Source: Bacillus vallismortis
GTDB lineage: Bacteria > Bacillota > Bacilli > Bacillales > Bacillaceae
NCBI RefSeq assembly: GCF_004116955.1
Contig: NZ_CP026362.1
Span: 474,501-538,500 of the forward strand
Length of the DNA stretch: 64,000 bases
Direction: 5' to 3'
A program made the position numbers and the translations under genes. Positions 1 through 10,131 of the stretch are shown piece after piece (position 1 is the first letter of the stretch; every line of letters begins with the position of its first letter). A model generated the notes under the pieces. That model did no database searches and was not told the origin of the DNA. It was given only the letters and a program-made list of their open reading frames with translations.

Positions 1-1
1 T

Positions 2-271
2 GTGAAAAAGAGAGGCAGGCTGGAGAAGCCCAGAATGACGAAGCGGTTTATCTATCTTGGATTTTTGGAAGATTGGTTTATCGGAATGACGGCTTCCATT
101 TTACTTGTATTATCCGCTGACCCCGATTCAGGAATTCAACTTGTCATCTTATCCATTATCTCAGGCTACGGCGGTGAAGCTGTTCTCAGAAGTTTTGACT
201 TTGTGAGAGAACTGAACAGCGGCGGCGAATCGGCCGAGTCCAAACGTCAAACCAAAACTCCACCCGAATAA
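2..271 (+). CDS. ytvB: YtvB, small membrane protein (5' end outside window)
   Basis: The reading frame is already open at the window edge and ends at a TAA at 269-271. The visible 89 residues hold a hydrophobic stretch (around residues 28-56, IGMTASILLVLSA onward) followed by a polar, Glu/Lys-rich tail. Position directly upstream of leuS matches ytvB of B. subtilis, a DUF4257-type membrane protein of unknown function that I remember as somewhat over 100 residues, so this is probably the C-terminal part. A GTG at position 2 could serve as a start but has no visible ribosome binding site. The name rests mainly on position; no function can be inferred. Confidence 0.6.
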   Translation: MKKRGRLEKPRMTKRFIYLGFLEDWFIGMTASILLVLSADPDSGIQLVILSIISGYGGEAVLRSFDFVRELNSGGESAESKRQTKTPPE

Positions 272-324
272 TTGTCCTCAATCTTCGCCCGTTCAGGGTA
301 CATTCCCATTGTATACAAACCTGC

Positions 325-353
325 TTGCACTTATGAACAGAATTCTATAAAAT
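325..353 (+). promoter_or_regulatory. Sigma-A promoter of leuS
   Basis: TTGCAC (325-330) and TAAAAT (348-353) are separated by 17 bases, giving a predicted start near 360, just before the T-box leader. It is the only good sigma-A match in the ytvB-leuS interval. Inferred from consensus only. Confidence 0.6.
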
Positions 354-359
354 ACAGTT

Positions 360-612
360 AAGATTACGGTTGCGATAAGAACAATGAAGAGGAGCAGTAA
401 GAAGCAGATATTGTTGCAGAGAGTTGACGGCTGGTGAAAGTCAATCAAATTTGTTTCCGAACTCACCTCAGAGTTGCAGCGGTGAAAAGCCGCTGACGCA
501 TAACTGCGTTAAAAGTATCAAGTGAGTGCGGCGCATGCCGCGCTAACGAGGGTGGTACCGCGGGAAAACGAAAGTCTCTCGTCCCTTTTAGGGATGAGGG
601 AGTTTTTTTTAG
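360..612 (+). promoter_or_regulatory. T-box leader of leuS (tRNA-Leu sensing)
   Basis: This fills most of the 427-base ytvB-leuS gap. The T-box core GGTGGTACCGCGG lies at 551-563, followed by a terminator hairpin (about 571-600, Ser-box-free, ending in eight T). In the specifier loop the conserved GAA (459-461) is followed by CTC (462-464) and A, so the specifier codon is CUC for leucine. The antiterminator bulge reads UGGU (553-556), which pairs with an ACCA tRNA end and fits the A discriminator expected for tRNA-Leu. Known behaviour of the family: uncharged tRNA-Leu stabilises the antiterminator and allows transcription of leuS. Confidence 0.95.
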
Positions 613-698
613 TTTGGGAATATTCTGAATATAATTCTCTCCTTCCCGTCAATACTTGAACCATAAACGCCGTATTCAATCAGAAGGAGGTTTTTACT

Positions 699-3113
699 TT
701 GAGTTTTCAGCACAAAGAGATAGAAAAGAAATGGCAGACATACTGGCTTGAAAACAAAACATTTGCCACTCTTGATCATAATGAAAAACAAAAATTTTAC
801 GCGCTGGACATGTTTCCTTATCCGTCTGGAGCGGGTTTGCACGTCGGCCATCCTGAAGGTTATACAGCCACGGATATCCTGTCCCGTCTGAAGCGCATGC
901 AGGGCTATGATGTCCTTCATCCAATGGGCTGGGACGCATTCGGCTTGCCGGCTGAACAGTACGCGCTCGACACAGGGAACGATCCCGCTGTATTTACGAA
1001 GCAGAATATCGATAATTTCCGCCGCCAAATTCAGTCGCTTGGTTTCTCATATGACTGGGATCGTGAAATCAATACGACTGATCCTGAATACTATAAATGG
1101 ACACAATGGATTTTCTTAAAGCTGTACGAAAAAGGCCTTGCTTACGTTGACGAAGTGCCTGTTAACTGGTGTCCTGCCCTCGGTACGGTTCTTGCCAACG
1201 AAGAAGTCATTGACGGCAAGAGCGAGCGAGGAGGCCACCCGGTAGAGAGACGGCCGATGAAGCAGTGGATGCTGAAAATTACCGCTTATGCGGACAGGCT
1301 TCTTGAAGACTTGGAAGAGCTTGATTGGCCGGAAAGCATCAAAGATATGCAGCGCAACTGGATCGGCCGTTCAGAAGGCGCGCACGTTCATTTTGCTGTA
1401 GATGGACATGATGAGTCCTTTACGGTGTTTACGACTAGACCAGATACGCTGTTTGGTGCTACATACACTGTGCTTGCCCCGGAACACGCGTTGGTGGAAA
1501 CCATCACAACGGCTGATCAAAAAGAAGCTGTCGAAGCATATGTCAAAGACATTCAATCAAAAAGTGATTTGGAGAGAACTGATCTTGCGAAAACAAAGAC
1601 AGGCGTTTTCACGGGAGCTTATGCGATCAATCCTGTAAACGGAGAAAAATTGCCGATCTGGATTGCCGATTACGTTCTTGCGTCTTACGGAACAGGTGCT
1701 GTTATGGCAGTTCCTGGGCACGATGAGCGTGATTTTGAATTCGCCAAAACGTTCGGCCTTCCAGTGAAGGAAGTTGTGAAAGGCGGAAATGTTGAGGAAG
1801 CAGCGTACACTGGCGACGGCGAGCATGTGAACTCTGATTTTCTGAACGGCCTTAACAAGCAGGAAGCGATTGAAAAAATAATCGCTTGGCTGGAAGAAAC
1901 GAAAAACGGCGAGAAGAAAGTGACGTACCGTCTGCGCGACTGGCTCTTCAGCCGCCAGCGTTATTGGGGCGAGCCGATTCCGGTCATTCATTGGGAAGAC
2001 GGAACATCAACGGCTGTGCCGGAAGAGGAGCTGCCGCTGATTTTGCCGAAGACGGATGAAATCAAACCGAGTGGAACAGGCGAATCACCGCTTGCGAACA
2101 TAAAAGAGTGGGTGGAAGTCACAGACCCTGAGACAGGAAAAAAAGGTAGAAGAGAAACGAACACAATGCCGCAATGGGCGGGAAGCTGCTGGTATTTCTT
2201 GCGCTATATTGATCCGCACAACCCGGATCAGCTGGCATCACCAGAGAAATTGGAAAAATGGCTTCCGGTTGATATGTATATAGGCGGTGCAGAGCATGCC
2301 GTGCTTCACCTTCTGTATGCCCGCTTCTGGCATAAGTTCCTTTATGATATCGGTGTAGTGCCGACGAAAGAACCGTTCCAAAAGCTGTACAACCAAGGAA
2401 TGATTCTCGGCGAAAACAACGAAAAAATGAGTAAATCTAAAGGGAACGTTGTCAATCCTGACGAAATCGTTGCTTCTCACGGCGCTGATACACTAAGATT
2501 GTACGAAATGTTCATGGGACCGCTTGATGCTTCAATCGCCTGGTCTGAATCAGGATTAGACGGCGCGCGCCGCTTCCTTGATCGTGTATGGCGCCTGTTT
2601 GTTGAAGAAAGCGGTGAGCTTAATGGCAAGATCGTTGAAGGCGCAGGTGAAACATTAGAGCGCGTATATCATGAAACGGTCATGAAAGTTACAGATCATT
2701 ACGAAGGCCTTCGTTTCAATACGGGTATTTCCCAGCTGATGGTCTTTATTAACGAAGCTTATAAAGCGTCAGCGCTGCCAAAAGAATATATGGAAGGCTT
2801 CGTAAAGCTTCTTTCGCCAATCGCGCCTCACTTAGCGGAAGAGCTTTGGGAGAAGCTTGGCCATTCCGGTACGATTGCGTACGAAGCTTGGCCTGTATAT
2901 GATGAAACAAAACTTGTGGATGATGAAGTTGAAATCGTTGTTCAGCTGAACGGAAAAGTAAAAGCGAAATTACAGGTTCCTGCCGATGCGACGAAAGAAC
3001 AGCTGGAACAGCTTGCTCAAGCAGATGAAAAGGTCCAAGAGCAGCTTGAAGGCAAAACGGTTCGAAAAATCATCGCGGTGCCTGGCAAGCTAGTCAATAT
3101 TGTGGCAAACTAA
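699..3113 (+). CDS. leuS: Leucyl-tRNA synthetase
   Basis: Class I synthetase of 804 residues, charging tRNA-Leu with leucine in the cytoplasm. The HIGH-type motif appears as HVGH at residues 48-51 and the KMSKS loop as KMSKSKGN near residue 576. Between them lies the CP1 editing domain (roughly residues 220-400, with [12 protein letters not shown]). The C-terminal anticodon-binding region and small end domain are present, so the enzyme is full length. Start is TTG at 699 because AAGGAGG (684-690) sits 8 bases upstream; no ATG is better placed. Control by the upstream T-box links synthesis to the charging level of tRNA-Leu. A terminator follows directly. Confidence 0.98.
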   Translation: MSFQHKEIEKKWQTYWLENKTFATLDHNEKQKFYALDMFPYPSGAGLHVGHPEGYTATDILSRLKRMQGYDVLHPMGWDAFGLPAEQYALDTGNDPAVFTKQNIDNFRRQIQSLGFSYDWDREINTTDPEYYKWTQWIFLKLYEKGLAYVDEVPVNWCPALGTVLANEEVIDGKSERGGHPVERRPMKQWMLKITAYADRLLEDLEELDWPESIKDMQRNWIGRSEGAHVHFAVDGHDESFTVFTTRPDTLFGATYTVLAPEHALVETITTADQKEAVEAYVKDIQSKSDLERTDLAKTKTGVFTGAYAINPVNGEKLPIWIADYVLASYGTGAVMAVPGHDERDFEFAKTFGLPVKEVVKGGNVEEAAYTGDGEHVNSDFLNGLNKQEAIEKIIAWLEETKNGEKKVTYRLRDWLFSRQRYWGEPIPVIHWEDGTSTAVPEEELPLILPKTDEIKPSGTGESPLANIKEWVEVTDPETGKKGRRETNTMPQWAGSCWYFLRYIDPHNPDQLASPEKLEKWLPVDMYIGGAEHAVLHLLYARFWHKFLYDIGVVPTKEPFQKLYNQGMILGENNEKMSKSKGNVVNPDEIVASHGADTLRLYEMFMGPLDASIAWSESGLDGARRFLDRVWRLFVEESGELNGKIVEGAGETLERVYHETVMKVTDHYEGLRFNTGISQLMVFINEAYKASALPKEYMEGFVKLLSPIAPHLAEELWEKLGHSGTIAYEAWPVYDETKLVDDEVEIVVQLNGKVKAKLQVPADATKEQLEQLAQADEKVQEQLEGKTVRKIIAVPGKLVNIVAN

Positions 3114-3123
3114 GCCTGAGAAA

Positions 3124-3153
3124 AAATCCCCTTTGCCAAAAGGGGTTTTTTCA
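3124..3153 (+). terminator. leuS terminator
   Basis: Hairpin CCCCTTT...AAAGGGG followed by six T residues, 11 bases after the leuS stop. Confidence 0.85.
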
Positions 3154-3227
3154 TCAGTCTCTAAATAGCAATCGCCCGGCTGACTTTGCTATACTGAACA
3201 TGACCATTGTGAATAGGAGTGTTTTCT

Positions 3228-3539
3228 TTGGAAATAAAAGAAATCAGCACAGCCGCTTTAAAAGAAAAAATTGAGGCGGACGAAGAATTATATTTGATTG
3301 ATGTCAGAGAAGATGAAGAGGTGGCGGAAGGCATGATCCCGCAAGCCGTTCATATTCGCATGGGGGATATTCCTGAAAAAATGGACTCCCTAGATAAAGA
3401 CAAAGAGTACGTGTTTATCTGCCGCTCAGGAATGCGCAGCATGAATGTCTGCAGGTACTTGGATGAGCAGGGCTTTAAAACCGTCAACGTTGAAGGCGGC
3501 ATGATGGCCTGGGAAGGCGAAACAAAACCAAAAAACTAG
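3228..3539 (+). CDS. ytwF: Single-domain rhodanese-like protein
   Basis: A 103-residue rhodanese domain, a fold that carries sulfane sulfur as a cysteine persulfide. The active-site loop is CRSGMR (around residues 66-71) after the strand EYVFI, and the early LIDVREDEE motif is typical. One domain only, no signal or membrane segment, so cytoplasmic. The start chosen is TTG at 3228, with AGGAG (3215-3219) 8 bases upstream; the in-frame GTG at 3219 overlaps that site and is rejected. The gene stands alone between leuS and the convergent mel operon. The physiological sulfur acceptor is unknown. Confidence 0.9.
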   Translation: MEIKEISTAALKEKIEADEELYLIDVREDEEVAEGMIPQAVHIRMGDIPEKMDSLDKDKEYVFICRSGMRSMNVCRYLDEQGFKTVNVEGGMMAWEGETKPKN

Positions 3540-3566
3540 GGGAGAACGGTCCCCTAGTTTTTTTAT
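3535..3566. terminator. Bidirectional terminator between ytwF and melA
   Basis: CTAGGGGA and TCCCCTAG form a stem flanked by an A-run on one side and a T-run on the other, so it can end transcription from both converging genes. Its left arm overlaps the ytwF stop codon. Confidence 0.85.
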
Positions 3567-4861
3567 TTATATTCCGGAATCCAATCGCCGTGTGCCGCGA
3601 ATAAATCGTCACACATGGAGATGATGTCATTCATGGAAAGCTCCGCGCTTGTATGCGGATCAAGCATTGCGGCTTGGTAAACCGCTTCTTTTTTACGTGT
3701 GACAGCGGCTTCAATTGTCATCAGCTGTGTATTAATATTCGTCCGGTTTAAGGCTGCAAGCTGCTCAGGCAGTTCTCCGGCGAAGCACGGGGTGATTTTT
3801 TTTCTGTCGGCGACGCATGTCACTTCCACAACCGCTTTGGAAGGAAGATTGGTGATGAGTCCCGTATTCAAAACGTTTCCTCCGAAAGTGAACGGCTCGT
3901 TCGTTTCCATTGCTTCTATTATTCTTGAACCATATTCCTTTGAGCGTTCGTGCGTAAGGTTTTTATTATTGACGATATCATCCCGCATTTTCTCCCAATG
4001 TTGAATCTGTTTGACGCACCTTCTCGGATATTCGTCGAGCGGGATTTGCAGCTCGCTGATCAGCTCGGGATAGTTCCGCTTAATAAAGTATGGATGGTAC
4101 TCTGCATTGTGTTCGGACGATTCCGTCACATAATAGCCGAACTTATCCATCAATTCAAACCGCACCATATCACGATGCTTTGTTTTTTGTTTTTCCTTCG
4201 CTCTCCTTTTGATTTCCGGGTAGAGATCTGCGCCGTCTTTTTTGACCTCTAGAAGCCAAGCCATATGATTGATGCCTGCGATGCGCTCCTCGATTCCGTC
4301 ATGCTCCATTCCGAGTGATTTGAACAAATCCTTCGTACACACTTGAACACTGTGGCAGAGCCCGATGGTTTTGATATTGGTATAGCGGAGCATAGCGCCT
4401 GTAAGTGAGGCCATTGGATTTGTATAATTTAAAAACCACGCATCCGGGCACATGTCCTCCATATCTTTTGCGATATCAAATAAGACCGGGATGGTTCTGA
4501 GTGACCTGAAGATTCCGCCGATGCCGACTGTGTCGGCGATTGTCTGTCGCAGCCCGTATCGTTTAGGAATATCGAAATCTATGACTGTGCTCGGTTTATA
4601 TCCTCCAACCTGGATCGCATTGATGACATAGCTTGCGTTCTGCAAGGCGAGTTTTCTGTCATCGTAGCTGTTGATGGCCACGCTTGGGTTATAGCGGTCT
4701 CTCAGATTTTCGAGCATGAGCTGGGATTCCTGCAGGCGCTTTGGATCAATGTCAAAAAGTGCGAATTCAAAGCCATTCAACGCTTCTGTTAACAAGCAGT
4801 CTCCCAAAACATTTTTGGCAAAAATAGTGCTCCCTGCACCGATAAATGTAATCTTTTTCAT
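3563..4861 (-). CDS. melA: Alpha-galactosidase, glycoside hydrolase family 4
   Basis: Hydrolyses alpha-galactosides such as melibiose in the cytoplasm. At 432 residues it has the family 4 layout: an N-terminal NAD-binding Rossmann segment (FIGAGSTIFAKN, residues 5-16), the conserved NYTNPMA motif near residue 145, and the GLCHSVQ and GINHMAWLL motifs that supply metal and substrate ligands. GH4 enzymes use NAD and a divalent metal in an oxidation-elimination mechanism. It is the last gene of the minus-strand operon melR-melE-melD-melC-melA, with a 19-base gap to melC and AGGAGGAAT as ribosome binding site. Confidence 0.95.
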   Translation of the reverse strand: MKKITFIGAGSTIFAKNVLGDCLLTEALNGFEFALFDIDPKRLQESQLMLENLRDRYNPSVAINSYDDRKLALQNASYVINAIQVGGYKPSTVIDFDIPKRYGLRQTIADTVGIGGIFRSLRTIPVLFDIAKDMEDMCPDAWFLNYTNPMASLTGAMLRYTNIKTIGLCHSVQVCTKDLFKSLGMEHDGIEERIAGINHMAWLLEVKKDGADLYPEIKRRAKEKQKTKHRDMVRFELMDKFGYYVTESSEHNAEYHPYFIKRNYPELISELQIPLDEYPRRCVKQIQHWEKMRDDIVNNKNLTHERSKEYGSRIIEAMETNEPFTFGGNVLNTGLITNLPSKAVVEVTCVADRKKITPCFAGELPEQLAALNRTNINTQLMTIEAAVTRKKEAVYQAAMLDPHTSAELSMNDIISMCDDLFAAHGDWIPEYK

Positions 4862-4880
4862 ACTGATTCCTCCTCAAGTG

Positions 4881-5711
4881 TTATCCTTTTACTGCTCCAG
4901 ATGACAGGCCGGCAATAAAGTATTTTTGCAGCGCCAAAAACAGAATAACCATAGGGAGCATCGCCATTAGCGCGGCTGCGGCAACTAAATGCAGATTGTT
5001 GGCGTTTTCTCCGAAAAACCCTGCCATGGCTACTGTTAATGTTTGAACCTTTTGATCTTGTAAAAAGAAAATCGCAAATTGATAGTCGTTCCATATGAAG
5101 ACACAGGAAATAATACAGATGGTCGCAGTGATCGGCTTCAGCAGAGGAAACACGATCGTAAAAAAGATTTTCAGCATGCCTGCGCCATCTATTCTTGCGG
5201 CTTCTTCAAGCTCTTTCGGAATGGTCGAACGGATGAAGCCAGAATACAAGAATACCGTTAATGGCATATAAGCCGCTGTATTGATCAAAATGGCGATGGC
5301 GTGGGTATTGACCATTCCGGCATCCACCACCATTCGGTACAGAGGCACCATCGATGTTAATGGAGGGATGATCATGATGGAAATCAGCAAGACGAAAACG
5401 GCTCTATTCAGCTTCGTTTCCCGCCGGGCAAGCGGGTAGGCGGCAAGAGAGCCGAATATTATTAACAGCAAGGCAGAAAAACCTGTGATGATGATGGTGT
5501 TCATAAAAGAGTTTGCTAACGAAGCGCGCTCCCACGCTTCTGAAAAATTGTGAAAGGAGATGTCAGCTGGAAACAGCCATTTTGAACTGTAGTCTCCTTT
5601 TGCTTTTAATGAAGTAGTCAGAAGGATGTAAAAAGGAATAAAATGCGCACAGGCCACTATGGCGGCAAGAATCGTAATCATCCGCAATTTTTTTGAACGG
5701 ACTGCATTCAT
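4881..5711 (-). CDS. melC: Sugar ABC transporter permease (melibiose/raffinose)
   Basis: Membrane subunit of an ABC importer of the CUT1/MalG type, 276 residues with six predicted membrane helices. The cytoplasmic EAA loop that contacts the ATPase is visible as [16 protein letters not shown] (near residues 180-195). Its ATG overlaps the melD stop by 4 bases (ATGA), implying translational coupling. It should pair with MelD and receive sugar from the lipoprotein MelE. No ATPase gene is in the operon; in B. subtilis the shared ATPase MsmX energises this system. Older name amyC. Confidence 0.92.
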   Translation of the reverse strand: MNAVRSKKLRMITILAAIVACAHFIPFYILLTTSLKAKGDYSSKWLFPADISFHNFSEAWERASLANSFMNTIIITGFSALLLIIFGSLAAYPLARRETKLNRAVFVLLISIMIIPPLTSMVPLYRMVVDAGMVNTHAIAILINTAAYMPLTVFLYSGFIRSTIPKELEEAARIDGAGMLKIFFTIVFPLLKPITATICIISCVFIWNDYQFAIFFLQDQKVQTLTVAMAGFFGENANNLHLVAAAALMAMLPMVILFLALQKYFIAGLSSGAVKG

Positions 5712-6619
5712 GACATTTCCGTCTCCTTTCTTTTAAAGTACGCAAGCGCGCAGAAGCTGATGATCAAAATAACAAATGCCATAAATATGCCTTGTGTTGC
5801 GGCATAGCCGGCATCCTGCCGTTTGAAGTACAAATCATACATAAACGTGGACATGGATTGCGACGCATTTCCGGGGCCGCCTGCGGTAAGAGCGATAATG
5901 ACATCAAACAGCTTTAAGCCTCCGATAATGTTGATGACCATATTAATTGTGATCGAGGGCATTAACAGCGGCAGCGTAATGCTGAAAAACTGCTGGCTTT
6001 GTTTCGCGCCATCCATTTGCGCAGCTTCATAGTAGTCTTTCGGAATGCTTTGCAGGCCGGCTAAGTAGACAACCATAGCAATCCCGACATATTGATACGT
6101 GTTAATCATGACAATGAGCCACGGGTTGAGCGATGGACTGGCGAGCGCATTGATCGGGCTGATGCCGAATACACCGAGCAAATCGTTAAGCGCGCCTCCG
6201 TCATAGGAGAAGAAAAAGTACCAAATATAGCCCATAATGAGCGGGCTGATCATCACCGGCAAATAGACAAATGTTCTCGTTACCGCTTTCATTTTGATGC
6301 TTTGATTCAAAAGCAGAGCGTACAAGAGCCCAACCACATTTTGAAAAAAAGTGCTGCCGAGCCCGTAAAGCAGCGTGTTTTTTAAGATGTGCCAAGTGTC
6401 GGGATCAGAAAACAGCCTTTCATATTGCGCGAATCCCACCCATTGGTAGACTTGTGAAAAGCCGTTCCAGTTTGTAAAGGTGATTAATGTCCCTTTCACA
6501 AACGGATAAATCATAAAGATCAGAACGGAGAGCAAAGCAGGAATATACATCCACCAAAGGGAGGACTGCTTTTTCGGCTTAACCTGTTTCACATGAACGT
6601 CTCTAGCGATCTCACTCAT
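5708..6619 (-). CDS. melD: Sugar ABC transporter permease (melibiose/raffinose)
   Basis: Second membrane subunit, MalF-type, 303 residues. A short cytoplasmic N-terminus rich in Lys ([11 protein letters not shown]) precedes the first membrane helix at about residues 22-42, and the EAA loop reads [16 protein letters not shown]. It overlaps melE by 4 bases upstream and melC by 4 bases downstream, so the three transport genes are tightly coupled. It forms the channel with MelC for uptake of alpha-galactosides. Older name amyD. Assignment of the substrate comes from the neighbouring alpha-galactosidase and from the known B. subtilis operon. Confidence 0.92.
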   Translation of the reverse strand: MSEIARDVHVKQVKPKKQSSLWWMYIPALLSVLIFMIYPFVKGTLITFTNWNGFSQVYQWVGFAQYERLFSDPDTWHILKNTLLYGLGSTFFQNVVGLLYALLLNQSIKMKAVTRTFVYLPVMISPLIMGYIWYFFFSYDGGALNDLLGVFGISPINALASPSLNPWLIVMINTYQYVGIAMVVYLAGLQSIPKDYYEAAQMDGAKQSQQFFSITLPLLMPSITINMVINIIGGLKLFDVIIALTAGGPGNASQSMSTFMYDLYFKRQDAGYAATQGIFMAFVILIISFCALAYFKRKETEMS

Positions 6620-7893
6620 TGCTCTTCAGCTCCCTGTGTTTGCGATTGCTCCCGGAGTCGTTTGTATTCTCTTCCCAGCTTTTTCGAAATCTCTTGTGGC
6701 GTCAAAATGTCAGCCGCAAGCTCCTGCCCGACCGTGCCTAGGACATCCCACATTCCGTTTGGCAAGTATAAACGGTCGAAGTAAGGCTCGACTTTGACGT
6801 CTTGATAATGCTCGTAGTCGTTGGCGTAGAAAATATCAGCTTTCACATTGGTCAGCCCTGCTGGAAGCGATGTGGCTTCAGCCATTTGTTTGGCATTGGC
6901 GGGACGGGCCATAAATGCGATGAATTTTTTTGCTTCCTTTACGTGAGGGGAGTCTTTCCAGGCTGCAAGCGTGTAGCGTTCACCGCCAATCCATATCGGA
7001 TCATCTCCGGCATGTATGGCAGGTGTCGGGATAATGCCAACCTTGACGTTCGGATTAATCTGGGCAACGTCTTGGCCAAGTGTGCCGCCTTGCATTGTAA
7101 AGGCGATTTTGTTTTGGGCCATTAATTCAATGAGCTGTGATTTTTTTGCGGTTACAGCGTCAATATTGATTAATTTTTCTTTCTGCATTTGTTTAAGGAT
7201 GTCTGATAAATGAGTGAATTTGCTCCATTGAAACGTGCCGTTGATGAGCTGTTTTTTTTCATTATGGGCAGGATCTGTGATGAGAAGAGGTGTAGCGAAT
7301 TGGTCGTAATATTGGGCGAATGAGCTTTTGTCATAGCCGGCAAACCAGAAGGGCACAATGCTGCCTTTGCTCTTTTCTTTGATCGTTCTCAGCGCTTTGA
7401 TAAAGTCATCCATGGTTTCCGGCGGGTTAATGCCGTAACGGTCTAACATATTGCGGTTATACGCCAGCCCGTCTTTTGCCTGATTGATCGGATAAGCATA
7501 CACCTTTCCGCTTTTACTTTTGAGGATGCTGTTTAAATTTGGATCGAGGTTTTGAGTCCATTCCATATCCCGGAGATCCGCTGTATATTCTCCGTACCTG
7601 ATTTTTCCCCAGCCATGTGTATCGAATAGATCAGGCAAATCATTGGCTGCCATTCTGACACGCATCATATTTTCATAGTCATTGCCTGGGAAATGAAGAC
7701 TGACACGGATGTCCCTGTGTTCCTTTTCAAACGCTTCCGCCAGTTTTCTGAACGTAGCTCTTTCGCTGTCCGTTGACATTGTAGAATAAATGGTTAACGT
7801 CTTTTTTGCGGGATTTGCTGAGCTTTTTTCTGCTGAGCAGCCGGGCAGAACAAGCAGAATGAGAGAGAGAAATAAAACAAAAGTGTGTTTCAT
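6616..7893 (-). CDS. melE: Sugar-binding lipoprotein of the melibiose/raffinose ABC importer
   Basis: Extracellular solute-binding protein of family 1, 425 residues. The signal peptide is a lipoprotein type: a hydrophobic core ([12 protein letters not shown]) ends in the lipobox LPGC with the lipidated Cys at residue 19. The mature part ([20 protein letters not shown] onward) is typical of CUT1 binding proteins. It captures the sugar outside the membrane and delivers it to MelC-MelD. AGGAGG lies 7 bases before the ATG. It is 33 bases downstream of melR, so both probably share one transcript. Older name msmE. Confidence 0.93.
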   Translation of the reverse strand: MKHTFVLFLSLILLVLPGCSAEKSSANPAKKTLTIYSTMSTDSERATFRKLAEAFEKEHRDIRVSLHFPGNDYENMMRVRMAANDLPDLFDTHGWGKIRYGEYTADLRDMEWTQNLDPNLNSILKSKSGKVYAYPINQAKDGLAYNRNMLDRYGINPPETMDDFIKALRTIKEKSKGSIVPFWFAGYDKSSFAQYYDQFATPLLITDPAHNEKKQLINGTFQWSKFTHLSDILKQMQKEKLINIDAVTAKKSQLIELMAQNKIAFTMQGGTLGQDVAQINPNVKVGIIPTPAIHAGDDPIWIGGERYTLAAWKDSPHVKEAKKFIAFMARPANAKQMAEATSLPAGLTNVKADIFYANDYEHYQDVKVEPYFDRLYLPNGMWDVLGTVGQELAADILTPQEISKKLGREYKRLREQSQTQGAEEQ

Positions 7894-7926
7894 CTGTTCC
7901 TCCTTATGATCATGATGAATATGTTC

Positions 7927-8961
7927 TTATGTCACCTCCTTAGCTGAAGATCCGCAGCTTTGTCTCACGATTAATGTTGTGGGCAAGGTAACGCGGTGAG
8001 GAAGCTTCCGGCCATTGAGGCGGTCAAGCAGCAGTTTTACGCCTGTTCGGCCCATTTCCTCTGTGTATACCTTCACCGTCGTTAAAGGCGTACTGGCAAA
8101 TTCAGCTTCTTCAATGCCATTAAAACTGACGATCGCTGTATCGCGCGGCACTTGCAATCCGGCTTCCTGAAGCGCTTTTAACGCGCCGATCGCCATCGAA
8201 TCACTGGCGATAAAGAATGCGTCCGGCAGATTGCCTGAAGCGATTGCTTGCTTCATCAGGCGATAACCCTCGCGCATGCTGTATTCTCCGACCAGCACAT
8301 GCTCGGGCTGGGGGGCGGCGGAAGCTAAAAAGGCGGTCAGGCGTTTATCTTCAATGACTCTGCGAATGCTTTGGCCGTCCTTCAGCGTATGTTCTTTTTC
8401 CTGTCCGCCAATGTAGCCTAACCGTTTGTAACCTAGGCCGAAAAGGTGATCAATTGCTTGGTGTGAAGCGAATTCAAAATCAATACTGATAGAATCATAT
8501 GCTTGCGGATCGGGTGAATGATTGATAAATACGGCATGCTCCAGCCTTCCGCTGATATGCTTAACCGCTTCATCATGAACACGGCCGATGACAATGACAC
8601 CATCCAGTTCACGAAAGATATGCTCCTGAAAGGAACCGAGATGAATCCAATTCGTAATGAAAATTTCCTGTTCGAAGCATTCCTTTTCAATGCCTTTGCG
8701 AATCGAGGAAAAATAAGGGTCCTGCCTTTCTTGATCAAGGGGCAGACAGCTCAGCACGCCGATCAGCGGATGGGCCCGCTGTTTTTGCCCGCGGGTTTTC
8801 CGGCGTTTAGCAACCGTTTGATAGCCGAGCTCTTCTGCGATAGCGATGACCCTTTGCCTTGTTTCGCCTGCCACAGAAAGCGACTCATCTTCGTTCAAAA
8901 TTCTGGAAACAGTTGCGCTGGAAACATTAGCTTTCATAGCGATATCTTTAATCCGAACCAT
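7927..8961 (-). CDS. melR: LacI-family repressor of the mel operon
   Basis: 344-residue LacI/GalR regulator. The N-terminal helix-turn-helix and hinge are clear (VRIKDIAMKANVSSATVSR, residues 2-20), followed by a periplasmic-binding-like sugar sensing domain with the usual C-terminal segment (VRQSCG). ATG 8961 is chosen because GAGAGGGAT lies just upstream and the protein then begins MVRIKDIA as in the family; the in-frame ATG 15 bases upstream has no ribosome binding site. First gene of the operon, so probably autoregulated. Older name msmR. In B. subtilis this operon serves melibiose and raffinose use. Confidence 0.92.
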   Translation of the reverse strand: MVRIKDIAMKANVSSATVSRILNEDESLSVAGETRQRVIAIAEELGYQTVAKRRKTRGQKQRAHPLIGVLSCLPLDQERQDPYFSSIRKGIEKECFEQEIFITNWIHLGSFQEHIFRELDGVIVIGRVHDEAVKHISGRLEHAVFINHSPDPQAYDSISIDFEFASHQAIDHLFGLGYKRLGYIGGQEKEHTLKDGQSIRRVIEDKRLTAFLASAAPQPEHVLVGEYSMREGYRLMKQAIASGNLPDAFFIASDSMAIGALKALQEAGLQVPRDTAIVSFNGIEEAEFASTPLTTVKVYTEEMGRTGVKLLLDRLNGRKLPHRVTLPTTLIVRQSCGSSAKEVT

Positions 8962-9032
8962 AGGTATCCCTCTCATCTATTTTAGTAAAATGTTAACCCA
9001 TCTGTTTTGATAAATTGATGCTATCACATGAA

Positions 9033-9070
9033 AGTAAGCGGTTACAACAGTTATTTTCAGAATATTTAAT
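9033..9070 (+). promoter_or_regulatory. cre-like CcpA site overlapping a candidate ytaP promoter
   Basis: The 14 bases AGTAAGCGGTTACA (9033-9046) match the cre consensus TGWAANCGNTNWCA at all defined positions but the first. TTACAA (9042-9047) and TTTAAT (9065-9070), 17 bases apart, could be the ytaP promoter, so CcpA bound here would block its -35 region. The site also lies upstream of the divergent melR, so it could act on either unit. Consensus match only. Confidence 0.5.
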
Positions 9071-9074
9071 TATA

Positions 9075-9094
9075 TTTACTGAATATTTAGTAAA
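9075..9094. promoter_or_regulatory. Palindromic operator candidate between melR and ytaP
   Basis: TTTACTGAATATTTAGTAAA is an 18-of-20 palindrome (6-base arms TTTACT/AGTAAA around an AT-rich centre), just downstream of the candidate ytaP promoter. It lacks the central CG of LacI-type operators, so MelR is an unlikely ligand. The binding protein is unknown. Confidence 0.35.
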
Positions 9095-9178
9095 TGATTC
9101 AATTTGTTTTGGAAAAATAAAGGGGAAACCAGATTCATCTCGTAAATGTGAAGTAAGCGAATAAGGAAGGGTGAGAGA

Positions 9179-10078
9179 ATGAGTATGGAAAGAAGAAAGC
9201 AGCTGTTTCGATTGCTTGGAGATTTGCCTGACAGGAGCGAAATCAGAACGGAGACATTGCGTACTGAAGAAAGAGAAGGAAACATCATTGAAACGCTCCT
9301 GCTCGATCTAAACGGACATGAAAAAGTGCCCGCTTATTTTGTGAAACCGAAGTCCGCAGAAGGGCCGTGCCCTGCCGTATTGTTTCAGCATTCGCACGGA
9401 GGCCAGTATGACAGAGGAAAAAGTGAATTGATGGAAGGAGCGGATTATTTGAAAGCGCCTTCTTTCGCTCGTGAACTGACTTCTCTCGGATACGGCGTAC
9501 TTGCGATTGATCATTGGGGTTTTGGAGATCGGCGGGGAAAAACGGAAAGCGAGATGTTTAAAGAAATGCTTCTTACCGGAAGAGTGATGTGGGGCATGAT
9601 GATTTATGACAGTGTAAGAGCGTTAGATTATATGCAGTCACGCCCTGATGTTCAGCCTGACAGAATCGGGACCATCGGCATGTCTATGGGAGGGTTGATG
9701 GCGTGGTGGACAGCGGCGCTTGATGGCCGGATTAAGGTGTGTGTGGATTTGTGCAGCCAGGTAGATCATCACGTGCTGATGAAAACGCAGAATCTTGACC
9801 GGCATGGTTTTTATTATTACGTCCCGTCGCTTGCAAAGCATTTTTCTGCCTCGGAGATCCAAAGCTTGATCGCGCCGCGCCCGCACCTTAGCCTTGTGGG
9901 TGTACACGACCGTTTAACGCCGGCTGAGGGTGTGAACAAAATCGAAAAAGAATTGGCAGCTGTGTATGCTGGACAGGGCGCTTCTGATTGCTATCGGGTG
10001 GTCCGTTCCGCTTCTGGCCATTTCGAAACGGCAGTGATGAGGCATGAAGCTGTGCAGTTTTTGCAAAAGTGGCTGTGA
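9179..10078 (+). CDS. ytaP: Alpha/beta hydrolase, dienelactone-hydrolase type
   Basis: A 299-residue cytoplasmic serine hydrolase. The nucleophile elbow reads GMSMGG (near residue 167), a catalytic Asp fits GVHDRLTP (near 240) and a His fits SGHFET (near 280), so the triad is complete. No signal peptide or membrane segment. The sequence resembles acetyl-xylan-esterase or dienelactone-hydrolase-like enzymes, but the substrate cannot be read from sequence. The start ATG at 9179 has AAGGAAGGG upstream. It is divergent from the mel operon and shares an intergenic control region with it, which may mean carbohydrate-linked expression. Confidence 0.88.
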   Translation: MSMERRKQLFRLLGDLPDRSEIRTETLRTEEREGNIIETLLLDLNGHEKVPAYFVKPKSAEGPCPAVLFQHSHGGQYDRGKSELMEGADYLKAPSFARELTSLGYGVLAIDHWGFGDRRGKTESEMFKEMLLTGRVMWGMMIYDSVRALDYMQSRPDVQPDRIGTIGMSMGGLMAWWTAALDGRIKVCVDLCSQVDHHVLMKTQNLDRHGFYYYVPSLAKHFSASEIQSLIAPRPHLSLVGVHDRLTPAEGVNKIEKELAAVYAGQGASDCYRVVRSASGHFETAVMRHEAVQFLQKWL

Positions 10079-10131
10079 CGTTTAGTGGAATTGGCAGAAA
10101 GACGCAGATATGATCGAAGGAAGTGGAACCG

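Noticed and set aside
609-1028. Minus-strand reading frame over the start of leuS
   Set aside because: It is a shadow of leuS with no ribosome binding site and no family resemblance; it also crosses the T-box terminator.
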